A stretch of DNA of 64,000 bases from Syngnathus acus (lineage: Eukaryota > Chordata > Actinopteri > Syngnathiformes > Syngnathidae). The notes beneath the pieces are model-generated. The model did no database searches. It was given only the letters and a program-made list of their open reading frames with translations, and had not been told where the DNA came from. Numbering within the stretch: position 1 is the first letter of the stretch; the number at the start of each line of letters is the position of its first letter. This document shows, piece after piece, positions 15,160 through 27,900 of this stretch. The position numbers and the translations under genes were made by a program. The DNA lies in assembly GCF_901709675.1 (NCBI RefSeq), contig NC_051088.1, positions 5,419,664 through 5,483,663 of the forward strand, read 5' to 3'.

Positions 15160-17597
15160 CTTGGAGACCAGCAGAACATCGAAGAGAAATCACCACACTT
15201 CTATTGCATAAAGATGTTTTTTTTTTCTAAATGTTGATGTTTTTTAAATGTAAAATTCCATCATTGTTTTTCTTTTTCTTAATATATTAGTTGACTAATC
15301 CAACTGATGGATCTGTCACTGATGTTTGTGGCACAACATGATGTAGCTTTGGTGTAACTCCTGAATTGCAATCAAATCACCATTTTGTGGCACCAAATCC
15401 TAACTTTATGGAATTTGATACACTCCAGTTGACCAAAACAGTGCTGCTGTTTTTTTGTCTTTTGATTTGCTTAAGTGTTAAACACTTTATGATTTTGCTG
15501 GGTTACGATGGTGAAATCAAAATTAATGATCATGTGGAGCCTATCTACAGAAAATTACAGATTTATGATTTTGCATCACCGAAATGGATAAGGAATTCAA
15601 AAATCAAGATTAAATGCAGACTTTTAGTTTTTTATTCAATGTTGACTCCTCCTACATTATATTTTAACAACTCTTAATTACAGTGAATTTGATCAATTTC
15701 TTGCGTTATGCGATTTTCTGGTAAAGAATGCTCTTACTATTTTGCTAAAGATAGGAACAGGCATTTTAAAAACATTTATTTTCCAAGTGTGGTATAAGAT
15801 TACAAGAAATTGCTCGGGGAAGAGAATGTCGTGAGTGATTTAGTGTGACAGGACGATTACGAAAGAAAACAGTGCAGTGTGGTCTCTACTGCACCTCAGG
15901 CAAACACGAGGCCTACACAATCAGAGATCTTCCTGGCAGGGTGGGGAAGTTCTAATGCGTGATGAAAAGTGAATTTGGTCCCGGTTTTTGTGTACAGTTT
16001 GAGCAACACAGGTAACTGACTGATGATTAATGTAATTTATTTTTGAAATTTAATTAAAAACACAGCAGCTGTATTCTCAGATTAACACAATTACTGCAAC
16101 CCTATTTTATGGATTCCATACATTCTGTTTGTTTTGTGGTGAGAGAAGCATGATTTGATTAGTGCATGCTTTGCATTCCCCCCATAAATAGCCAATAGAA
16201 GTATTGCTTATCTTTGCTTCAATTTGCCAGACATGACCTTGCATGGTGGCTAAGGATGCTTGGCTTTTCTCTATATGTGCGTCATATAGTAACATAATGG
16301 CTCAATGTTTGCAGATGCAGAGTACCTACATTTATTGTTTTAAACACCTCATTGTCGTGCAAGAAGAGCTTATGCTTGCAGTCAGATTCCTTTGAAAAGA
16401 TAAATAAATTGGCAGCTTTGTGGCAATAAATGCCCTGCCTTTTTTGTCTCAGCCACCCACCTGGAATTAAATAATAAAGTTTATACTCTCTGCCATAAAT
16501 AAACACACGCAAACGGACAAGGTTTAGCTTAGATTAAGGCTTTCAAATAAGCTTGATGTATAATTTGGCTACTTTCCAATGTGTCCACAGTAGTTGAGAA
16601 CATCGGCAGAAGGTCTCAGCAGTAGGTTAGGCCTTTCACAATTACTCAGCTGAACCAACTAAATTTACCTGAGCAATCTAAAAAAATCTCTTGATTAGGC
16701 CACCATTGATTCTTTCAAAGTAGTTAGAAAATCATTAATGAGCACCGTCCAACTTTCTCATCATCTTCTTAACGTGCCCATTTTTTTCTCAGGCTTAAGC
16801 ACCTCTACTGAAGTCACCTGGCAGGTTTGAAAACTGTTGATACAGAAATACTTTGTATTATTTTCTCACTGATCTTATTTTATTGTAGATTTAAACTATC
16901 TGACATGTTGTACAAAGTTAATCCTATTGACATAATGAGGTTTAAACACACAAAGGAATTGAAACCACAGTAGCTTCACACTGTCTGTTATCTCCTGCCA
17001 TAATCTTCACACGAATTGTTGTTGGTCAAAAGCCAGTTCCTCCCATCGCCACAGTAGCATAAATCCTAACTGTCAAGTTTATGTACGATAGGTTCCATAG
17101 CAGATGTTGAAGTTTTTAGTCTTTTTTTGTTTCTTTATTATAAATACTTCTTTAGTAATTCACTTTTTATTGTTTTATTTTATTTTTAGCTAAGTCCTAA
17201 TGATGATTTCAGGAGCCAAACGAAGGTCAGTTTAGTTTGGCATTCAGTTCTGCAGAAGCTGTGCATGGAACCTGGATCACGTTAAGCTTCAAATGTTCAC
17301 TGACCCCATTTTTCCAGATCCAACATAATTTATCTGCTTGTCTCTTTCAAACATGTTACCGGAGTTCTCATAGATCCAAGGTGAAATTCCTTTTTTACTG
17401 CACCAAATTTTTTTTTGCACACTATTGTATTTAAATACTTATCTCTTATAGACCAGTGTTATCACCTGTGGTACAGCCTTGCCAAAACCAAAAGATGACT
17501 GATAGAAAGTAAAACTGCTATAGTCGGTCCGATTATTATTCTTGTTCAGTGTTTGTGTAAAAGCTCATTTAATTATTATTATCTAAATTCTTTTATT
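15160..17597. other. intergenic, nothing recognised
   Basis: This is AT-rich DNA with no exon that has both splice signals and protein-like content. The frame at 15366-15677 (103 codons) is AT-driven and has no recognisable domain. Confidence 0.3.
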
Positions 17598-17869
17598 CAT
17601 TCATATTCCGTATCGCTAATCTTCACGAAGGTCAAGGGCATGCTAGAGAATACCCCAGCAGTCTTTGGCTGAACTGTTTGCCAGCAGCGCACACATAGAC
17701 AAACAGCAATTCGCACGTAGGGACAATTTGGAGTGGTCAATCGGCCTACTGTGCATGTCTTTGAATGTGGGAGGAAACCCTAGCACATGGAGAAAACTCT
17801 CGGAAGCATGGGGAGAACATACAAAATCCACACAGGAAGGCTGGAATCGAACCCTGCACCTCTGAATTG
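17598..17869 (-). repeat. (TGGA)n-tailed retroposon, diverged copy
   Basis: This is a minus-strand copy of the family seen best at 42150-42533. The tail end (CCGTATCGCT), the central piece GTGGGAGGAAACC and the head (GGAATCGAACCCTGCACC, the B-box side) lie in the expected order. A further minus-oriented fragment (GTGCTGGAGCCCATCTCAG) lies at about 18129-18182. A 198-codon frame on the minus strand of this region is repeat-derived. Confidence 0.7.
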
Positions 17870-18182
17870 CTATGATTATCAACACACTTTTTCTCTTTAT
17901 AACAGGTAGCTTATGACACTGGTTAGCAAAAAGTATTTGCTGAAGATTAATGTCATGATTTTGACCATCATGTTTTGGGTAGACTTTTGAGGCGCTAAGA
18001 CACACAAATGTGTATTTTAATACACTGTACCATAGTTTCAAAGCAGTTTGCAAAGTAAAGGCATACAAATATTGTAGAACATCACCCCAAAATGTATCAA
18101 TCCTTCTGTTGCGTTTGCTTTCATTAGGTGTGCTGGAGCCCATCTCAGCTGACTGGGGAAAAGGTAGTATACACTCTGGACT

Positions 18183-21100
18183 AGTAAGTCCCAAAATACA
18201 TTCATACCATGAATTTGGGCTCATATGGCATATATTCATTCACTTGCAGAAGAAAAGCAAGACATTGGAGACAGAAAATAGGGAAATCCATTAAATTGGT
18301 ATTTAGAGGATCCATTTATTTGTACAATGTTAAGTGCAGTATTTGTTAAGTAACACAACAATCTTTGCTGTCAAGAAATGTACATTGTGTTTGGATATAC
18401 TACAATGTTTTTCACATGACTTTAGATATCTGCCTTCAGATATTCTCCTCTCCCCATACTACACCCTCTTTGTCCATTTGGTCTTCAACACAAGGTTTTC
18501 TTTTTTTCTTTATCCTAAACCAAGCTGCCGCCTCCCTTGAAGTACTCTGGCTCACCAAAGGGTGGTGCTGTATAGTTTGCAGGCTACTGGAAATGTGTCC
18601 TTTGTAATAGATGAGACTGCAATGCAATGCAGCGCATTACTTCGGCTGTTGCTTATGGAATATTTGTTTTGTCTCTGTAGCACACATTCTTGACACGAAA
18701 ACCGAGCTTTCACTGAAAGTGGCTCTGTGTATCTAAGAGGAGGGCAGATGAAGAAATGACGTGAGACGAGTATACTGTGCCAGCTTAATGTTGGATCAAG
18801 CAGACAGTCAGACATTGGGACAAAGTATTGGTTCCTAATTCGTTGCTTGTATGTGCAGGCAACACGAACGCGCATGACAACTTAAATTTTACTGAGTTGA
18901 ATGGTGTACTTTTTCTTTGATACGTATTTTCCCCCTTTTTATGGAACATGTTGTCATGTTAAGTAACAGCTTCTTGACACTGCTGATGCAGCACCATGCA
19001 ATCTCAAGCATTTGGGGCATCATAAAAAAAGTCTAACCCTGGACCCTCCATGAGCTCTTAAACCCGTCATCCCCTTCCTCTTGCATCCCATGTATGGCGC
19101 CTCTGACTCTGGGGGGATGTGGGGGTCGGTATCTTGCTCAAGGGATCAAACTCGGAAGCTTTGGATCATGCTGTGTCACAATATATGAATACTAGAATGG
19201 AAGAGATAGTGTAACATCCGCAGCTACGCTACAGGCCAAATGCACAATTTTCTTACCATCCTGAAATGTGTGGAACTCATTCTTCACCCTGTTCATTTCA
19301 ACTGGCTTATGCCTGCTGTTTATTGTTTCTGCACTCCCTACCTCAGAAGCTCAACATCACCACAGTAAGTCTGTAGATCCCCTGGCTTTGCGCATCAAAA
19401 ATGTTTTCTCATCAAACACGTGATACATGTGTCTAACAGCCGAAGCTAGCTTCCACTGCAATGTGTTACCTGCTGCTCTCTCGAGCAGGGTTCCTCTTAA
19501 CTATTCCTTCAAGCAGATGTTCAACTGAGTGAGAATACACTTGCGTCACAGCCCAGATGCAGTCATCGAAAAAATGATGAATGAAATGGAATCCACTACA
19601 TCAGCATTTCCCAATCTTTGGAATGTGATGTATGTATGCCAAAATAATCATGATGTTTGATGGTAATGGCAGTAATGAAAGAACATTAAACATTGCTCTG
19701 TCACTACATGTCCCTGGCATAGATATATTCCTTGTAGTAAATGCATGGTAATTTTCAGACCAATTAAATAAAACTGGATAATGTCTCAGGCACATTTGCT
19801 GTTCTGTCAAGACACACAAAATCTTCTGCTGGGCAATGTTTTGGGATGCTCTATATGGTCCTGAATGGTTTGTGAATATTGTGGTGCTAATAAGGACAAT
19901 CTTTATAAAGATTTATGAGACAGGATGATATATTTGACATTCACCCATAGAAATCATTAAATACTTGAAATGCCAACAACCAACCCTATCATGGAGCTCT
20001 TTTCAAGCTTTTCAAGCACTTCATTCTTTTCTATTGCTTCAAACATGCCAAAAAGACACAATTCCAACAGCCATACGGCTTGACATAAATGTTTAATTTT
20101 CTCTGCATGGATATGGAAACACACCCAAACAAAACGATTGCACCAAAAATGCACCGCTGAGCTTCACTGAAGAGGTTTCATGCACCGAAGATGAGACATT
20201 TATGAAAGATTTTCTACATTTTTTGTTTAATCTTGAGTCTGCTGCCTGCAGGTCTGTCTGTGTGTTAAGAAAGAGAACGCCACACACCTGAGGCGCTGGT
20301 TTACTAGCTGTAGTGAGTCATCAATCCACAGTGTCTGTCCTACCTTGTTGAGATCACTGAAGAGCATCTTTCAAACACCGATGATGCTTTTCATTTGCAT
20401 TCCTAGTTCATTATCTGTAATCTCCACAATGGCCCTGACACCAAAGTGTTTACTCACCCACTAGTGCGGTCTCAGTGCTCGTTCTAGCATGTCATTGGTG
20501 TTGTTCTGCACAGACAGTACAGCAAGTCAGACCTCTAATGCTGAACATCCCTGGGAATGTAACATTTGGAAATCAACTGCAAATGTTAGGAAAAGTTGCA
20601 CAAAATGCAGTAAGTCGAGAGGCCATCATGCACAAGATGTGCGTATATTTTCTTTTACTTTTGTGCTTCACTTAATGGACAATCTGCTCTTCTATTGTCT
20701 GGATTCATCCATACTACATCACCAAGAGAAGCTCAAAACCATCAAACCCTGCCCTTAGATTGCACCGCCCTGCTCGTTTTTTTTAATTAATATCCCAATA
20801 TTTTTCTCATCGACTTTTCACTCTGTTAAAGGCCTTCCGCTGTTCTCCTTCTTACTTAAATGTTGCGTCCCGCCTTCTTTTCGTCTATGTCCACTTCCCC
20901 CAGGGCATGAACTTTTACTTGCTCCTGTTTTTGTCTGCCTTGTTTTCCTCACTGCCTGTCTGATTCCCTGTGAACTAGAGTCAACAAGTGATGACCTTCA
21001 TTTCATACTTTCTCTAAACTCCTACATGATCCCTTCATTAGTGTGTTCCCTTGAAAATTACCTTGACAATAGCACGATGGCTTCCACAGGAATGTCTGGC

Positions 21101-22154
21101 ATGCACGTGGCCAAAACAGCTCAGGTCAAATTTGGGTGAAAAGAAAAGATAATGATGAATGTGCGCTGTGAAAGAGAGGAAAGACCACTCTCACGTCTTG
21201 CGTGCTATGTATAAATTATTTGACGAGATAATCACATTCGTAAGTGGAAGTCCAAAGGTAATTTTCTTGTCTGAGAAAGCATTTCATGACAGATGAGACT
21301 ATACTTTAGTGTACGTATGTCATGGATACACATGCCCATAAAAATTATGTAAAGTGTCAGTAACACTCCTGAACGAGGTTATACACACATACCAATTTCA
21401 ACAGATTTTAAGAAAAATAAGACCCCACATGATCAGGGGGGAAGAAAATGGTCTTCCTGCCCTTATAGACTAGATGTCGCCATTATTTGGGTGAAATAAT
21501 TTTTATTAATATACTTTTTAATTATTTTTTCTGAAACAATCAGATTAACCCGTGTATACTTGAACAGAATTACACCCGTGTACACACCATCAAACACATA
21601 CGGCATTTCCGCTCTTTCCTTTTTTCTGACAAGAAAGACATTCATGTCCTTCAACACACTAATACAATAATCGTTTTCCTGCTTGTTCCAGATGCGTGGT
21701 TCTGTGCATGCTTGTTTATCTCTGCTTGTATTTTCAGTGTGTTGTGTGCCAGATGCCAAGGATACAAGTAGTTCAAAAGACCAAGATTCCCTGCGAACAG
21801 CACTTGCACAGAACACAAATGAATCTTCTGTTTAATGGAGGTGTTCTGATAGCCGTGGGTAGAACCAAATATTCATCTTATAAAAGGACTCACTTATGTT
21901 TATAACAAAAAGAAGCATATTTGGATTTTTGCAGGTGTTTACATGGCCTTGTGCAATTGCAATATTGCTAACATTCAGACTTTAAACAAAAAACGTAAAC
22001 ATGGCCAAAGTGTATGATGTACTTGACTGACGGAAGTGCTGAAAATAGTCATGGCGGACTGACAATTACACACCCTTTAAACTGCTGGGTTAAAAACCCG
22101 ACCGACCCTGGAAATTAGGTTAATTTGCCCTAACTTTGGGATATTTTGCAAAAG
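18183..22154. other. intergenic, nothing recognised
   Basis: Scattered short frames occur on both strands, the longest on the minus strand at 21463-21816 (117 codons, AT-rich 3' half). None has splice context or a recognisable domain. Confidence 0.3.
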
Positions 22155-22220
22155 GGGCGAACATGCAAAGGATCGAATCCTGCACCTCTGAACTGTGGTG
22201 CGGATGTACTAACAACCAGA
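22155..22220 (-). repeat. head fragment of the (TGGA)n-tailed retroposon
   Basis: GGATCGAATCCTGCACCTCTGAACTG corresponds to the tRNA-like head of the family on the minus strand; the rest of the element is missing. Confidence 0.5.
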
Positions 22221-22703
22221 TTTCATATTATTTTGGAGGTTAAGTACAAATGCGGTCCTCAACCAGCCAAAGCATTATGGACACGATTTTGGGCTCCACT
22301 GGACGCTGATGTTTAGCGGGTGGTGACTCCAGTGTAGTTGAAAGCTTTTCACTTTGAAGACAAATGACATCCCACAAATGCGGGTTGCTTCTGTGTGTCT
22401 GGCAACAGCATGAGCAACAAGTCACTTCCTAATAAGTAATTTTTTATGTTATGCGTCACATTTGCGATCATAACCACCAAACAGGTTTAACTTATACAAT
22501 TGTTACCCCTGACCGTGTTACATCATCTACCATTTGGGATGGGCCCGCGGAGGCAGCGGCAGGGAAGCCCAAACGTCTCCACCAAGACAGTTATCTGTTT
22601 CTGGGAAATCAGCTGTCAAAGCATTCATCATCATCTGTCATCAAGGGATTCAACTCGGTCCACTTTACATCCAGTGATTTTTTTTAAAGATGATTTAAAA
22701 TGA

Positions 22704-23051
22704 GGGCGGCACGGTGTAGCATTGGTCAGCACGGCCGCCTCACAGTTAGCAGGGCACGGGTTCGATTCCACCTCCGGCCCTCCCTGTGTGAAGGTTGCAT
22801 GTTGTCCCCGTGCCCGCGTGGGTTTTTTCCGGGCACTCCGGTTTCCTCCCACATCCCAAAAACACGCTTGGTAGGCCGATTGAGCACTCCGAATCACCCC
22901 GAGGTGTGAGTGCGAGTGCGGATGGTTGTTCGTCTCTGTGTACCCTGCGATTGGCTGGAAATCGGTTCAGGGTGTCCCCTGACTGCTGGGATAGGCTCCA
23001 GGATGCCCGCGACACCCGTGGGGACAAGCGGTATAGAAAATGGATGGATGG
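22704..23051 (+). mobile_element. (TGGA)n-tailed tRNA-like retroposon with 10-bp target duplication
   Basis: The element starts GGCGGCACGGTG and has a B-box-like GGTTCGATTCC about 55 bases in. It continues through the family core (GTTTCCTCCCACATCCCA, GATTGGCTGGAAATCGG) and ends in GAAAATGGATGGATGG. TTTAAAATGA occurs on both sides (22694-22703 and 23052-23061), as expected for insertion by a LINE-type reverse transcriptase. Open frames on both strands here are repeat-derived. Confidence 0.85.
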
Positions 23052-24168
23052 TTTAAAATGAATTGCAATTGTGTAGCTGTTGAACCTTTAAAACTCATAA
23101 TAAAACACATTACATACATACATTACATTATTCATTCACATAAGGATTAGAACTTAGCTGCCATAGAGAATTAAAGATACATATGTCTGTGATTCATCCG
23201 TAATTTTCAGACAAATTTCCCACAATACTCTGATCTTTGATACACAAGTGTTTAATTAAAAACTAAAACATAAAATTGGGTGATAAAACCACGTCGACGG
23301 TTTCACTCTTTGAACTCCCCAAGTGTTTTGCCTTTTCTATGGTTTGGTGTGTTTTTTGGGCAACGACCCAGCTGAAGGGATCAGGTAATGACAGAGGAAA
23401 ACATATAATAAACACAATAGAACCTGAAAAAAATGTGCTGAATGACAAATGGCATAAGTGTTTGTGTCCTTGGGTCTCATTGCAATAGAAAAATGCAATG
23501 TGTACCAGAAAGTAAACAATTTTATTACAAAAGAAAATTTTAATTTTAAATTTTTTGTGTGCTTGTGTGTTTTTGTTGTTGTTCCATTTATTCTTGAGCA
23601 TGATGTATTTGTCTTATTGTTTGCATCATTCCTGTTTGCATTTGTAGTGCGTTTGCCTATTTGTACTTTTGGAAGACTCCTGTAAATGTTTTAGGAAAGA
23701 TTGAACAGTATGTTGATATTTCTACTTGTGATATCACCTCATTTTATGTTCCTCACCAAGGCGCCGACTCAACTTCTCATCTTGGCCTTCCCCGGAGGGC
23801 ACCGAATGTTATTTCCAGGAAGTCTCTTATATAACCCAGCATGCATTTAGATATTGAATGTTACATGTGGCTGCTTAATCTTGTTTTCTACATACACCTG
23901 GAGTGAACTGAACCATGAGAACTGAGATTGTACACTGTGATGGTACAGGAAATAGATCCTCACCATCCAGCTGGACACATACGTATTACCGAGCTCATGC
24001 AATGTTATGATTACATAGCTCTACCCCTAAATAAAACGAAACATAGCCCCATTCCTATGCCCTGCATCAACAGCAGCTCAAGTGGAGCCCTCCCTTTCAC
24101 GCACATTTGATTGGGGGTCGCGTTGGTGCACCCCAGCCTATCCAAAGCCCATCGGTCTTTATTCGGGG

Positions 24169-24176
24169 TTTATAGG
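24169..24176 (+). promoter_or_regulatory. TATA-like element with GC box, possible edn3 promoter
   Basis: GTTTATAGGGGGCGGGC, about 320 bases upstream of the edn3 start codon, combines a weak TATA with a GC box. The sequence between it and 24492 would be 5' UTR, possibly split (GTGAAG-gtacaa near 24316). This is inferred from position and motif only. A second TATA (CATATAAATA near 25787) lies inside intron 2 and has no obvious exon. Confidence 0.3.
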
Positions 24177-24492
24177 GGGCGGGCAAGCACGCTGCTCTGT
24201 TCTCCAGATGCTCCGAGACTGCGATACGTTGAAGAGTTGAGGCATATCAGTTTGTTGCAAGGACTAGTAAGGACAGGTCGACACAGAATTGCGCGCAGGA
24301 TGTACGACGTGAAGGTACAAATATGAACGGAACGGAGGAATAAATAATGTTCTTTTTTTGTTTTGACCAGATCTGCACATGGACACCAGTGGATTTTTAC
24401 AAATGTTGGATTAATATGACCACTTCGCTGCATTACCACCAGGCTTTACAATTTGGGAATATTTAACACACGAAATAAGGATCTTTTCCCAT

Positions 24493-24918
24493 ATGCCGGC
24501 GAGAATCATGTTTTACAAAATCCTTGCTGTGCTTTTCTTACAAGGTACGTGGGTCTCGACGTGGTGCAAGCTGTTCCCCATTTTTCCTCTTTTCCTAATC
24601 CTGTAATATGTTTCCTGTGCAATACAAGGAGTCTTGAGGTGTGATGCTTGGGTCATATCCGAGGTCAGCCCCGGAGGTGTCTCGGGGTCCAACACGGGGC
24701 AGTTGAACTCCGGCGGAGTCGCGGCTCGAAAGAATTCTGACGCGACGGAACCAAAGTCCAGATCGAAGCGCTGCACCTGTTATTCCTACAAGGATAAAGA
24801 GTGCATCTATTACTGCCATCTGGACATCATCTGGATCAATACTCCCGAGTAAGACATCCTTTGTAAAATACGGCACATATTACCAACAAGGACAAAAACA
24901 AATGTTTTGGTTGAAATA

Positions 24919-24949
<31 letters not shown>

Positions 24950-27900
24950 ATATGCGCTGTAATTTATTAAATTATGTTGAATTAAAAAAACACCTGTAGC
25001 CCGTATCGGTTGATTAAAAACAATAATAATAATAATAATAATTCATGAAATTTGTATAGCACTTTTCAAAACCCCAAAGACGCTTATACAATAGATTACA
25101 AATAAATGAGCTTCAATTAAATTTGACTGATACTGACACATATACAGGTATATATATTGCATATTTGCCCTTACTCATTATTTTCGAGTTTTGATCTGCA
25201 GTACTAACGCTGACAAGTATCTCTGACCTTTTGTCTTATACTATATAAAAAAAACATACGTACATATATCTTTCCCTGGTCCATAGTTGTTACATGTTCC
25301 TGAAGTGTTGGTATATTTGGAACGAAGATAATTAAGTAAGGTTGGTTGATAAAAACAGGAAAAAACTCTATTTAGACATTTCAGGAAAGTTTGCATAATT
25401 TCCATACCTATTTTTCTGTGGGTGCAGCTGATTGTTTTTCACACACTCTGACATATTTGGGGTGAGCTGGTAAAGCAACATTTTACATTTATTAATTTTT
25501 ATGATTAAGATAACAGATCTGTTCTACTTCTGTGATGCGGCATCTGTAGTTGTAGTACACTGATGGGATTTAAACGACTTGGCGGGGATGAAGGTTTGCG
25601 GCCCAATTTGGTGATAAGATTGCATCTTGAGGGGTTGTTGAGCAAGCGGTTTCACGCTGCATTATTTCCTTTGAGGTTTAAGAGAATGCGACATTCAACC
25701 AGGAGGAGTGTAGCGACTTGGCAATTGAAGTTGACTAAATCTTACTACCGAATGTGAATATTTGTGAAATTTTGTTCTCGGGGCATATAAATACCTGTCA
25801 AGCCGCAATGCAAACATTTGAGTAAACCATGCCAGAAAGCTTCAGGCACCACAGGTGAGTTTTCTAGTCATGGCATGCCCAACAGAAATACCTATAGGTC
25901 ATTGTTTGACAGAAGATACTACAGATAATATTTCAAATACCCTCTCAACTTTATGCAACTTTCTTCCTCTGACTCTCCTAATTTTTTTCGAGTGACCTAA
26001 TAAGGAGAATTTCCAGTTACTGTAATTAAAAAAAAACATGCTCTTGTCAAACCCGATTTCAAGATCACAAAGGCTTAATGCTTGAAAAAAGCAATCATTC
26101 ACAAACACGGATGTTAAATATGACCTTTTCAATTGCATAATTATTTTTTAAATCTCAAAGACAAACAATTAAATAAAAGTCGTACCCAAAATGCACCTCA
26201 GCTACGGTAGTCGTCCTGTCTTCTTTAATGATGGAAAATTAGCATAGCTTCATGAATTTAATGTGTCCAAGATTCAATCTAATACAGTCGGAGTGCATTC
26301 TTTTTTATTTATTTGATGTTTCAGCAAACACATACTATGATGTTGTTACACATATGCAGCTATTAATTATTTGAATTGTTCAAAATGCTTGGAATAAATT
26401 AAAAAACGTAAAACAATACGAAAACATATACCAATAGTTTATGTGGAATTGAGGTTAACCGAAAACATATACCAATAGTTAATAGGGGTGTAAATCGCGG
26501 GTTTTGTCACAATACGATATCATATCGATACAAAGAACCACGATACGATATTTGCCGATATCTTAAAGCCTGCTGTGATTCATTCACGATACATCACGAT
26601 ATAGTGCTCTACGATCGATATAGAACAATATCCTGATTTATAACAATTCATACGCAAAATCAACAAGGTACTGCAAACTCTTTATTTAGGAAATTACAAG
26701 AGTATTGTAGTATACAAAGTGCTTATTTTAACACTGAACTTTATCAAATTCCTATATTTTTTCTCATATAAGTAAGTAAAGAAAAATGAATATTCTTTCT
26801 TTTTTTGTAATACCCTTAACTTTAAAGTGCATTACTGAACTATTTAATTACAAAACAAAAATAAGTTCTTTATAATGAATGTAGTAAACATTACACCTTG
26901 ACCATATGTTCTAATCCAAATGCAAAAAAAAACCATTCTCTTGCAATACCAGAGAACTATACATAAATAAAATATGTATGTTGTTATTTAACTCTTCTAT
27001 AAAACAAAAATAACTTAATTTATAACTCTTTATATAGAATTTTAACATTACACGGTGTCTACTCAAAGGGGAGCGAATTTCCTCGTCTTCTTGGACACTA
27101 GCCATAGCACCAGCCCAGGAGCCGCGTAGTTGTCGGCTCCCCTTTCACGTGCCTGCTCTGCTCACAACACAACACGCCGCGTACTGCTCCCGGAAAGAGG
27201 AAGCAAGCAACAATGAACTGGATTTCAAAATAAAGTCGCGTCTAATGTCCGAGGTCAAACACGGCGATATAAATCGATGTTTACGTTTAGCATCGACGCC
27301 AATAAATCGTAGAGCATTATATCGATTAATCGATGTGTATCGATGAATCGTTACACCCCTAATAGTTAATGTGGAATTGAGGTTAACCGGGAGTCAGCCA
27401 TGTTTTTTTCTTCCTATTTGGTGATCGGTTCCATGAATCGCTCATTGAAAGTTGATTGTGGCATCTGAGGCATAAAAATAATTGTGTCTTTTGTCAGCAA
27501 AACTCTTATCATTCCTCCAAGACTTATACAGTTCTCACATTTGAGAAAGTGATCTAACCTTTGACCTTAAACATCTTGAATGGGTTTATGGGCTTTAAAG
27601 GAAATACAGTGACAGGGTTGACTTGGGAGGGATGCGTGGGAGGATGATGCAGCAATGAATTTATGTTCACCTTGGTTGAACCTTAAATCATACTGGATTT
27701 GAGAATAAGATGAGAGTAATCTGCGCCTTGATTGACAAGTACAGTATAGTATATCTGTAAACAAGCAGTATGTGGACATTTTACACTAGTCAAGTGTCTT
27801 CATGTTTTGGTAGTTGAGTGAACTGTTGGGTTGGGTTACACAAGAGTACCTTGAAAGACCCCTCGGTAGAATGCAGTCCTCTGCTAAGGTGAAAAGAATG

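Noticed and set aside
17643-18239. 198-codon minus-strand frame
   Set aside because: It is a read-through of a minus-strand (TGGA)n-tailed retroposon copy and a second fragment of the same family.
22631-23061. Overlapping frames on both strands
   Set aside because: All lie in the retroposon at 22704-23051. The same peptides recur in the other copies at 40, 42 and 50 kb.
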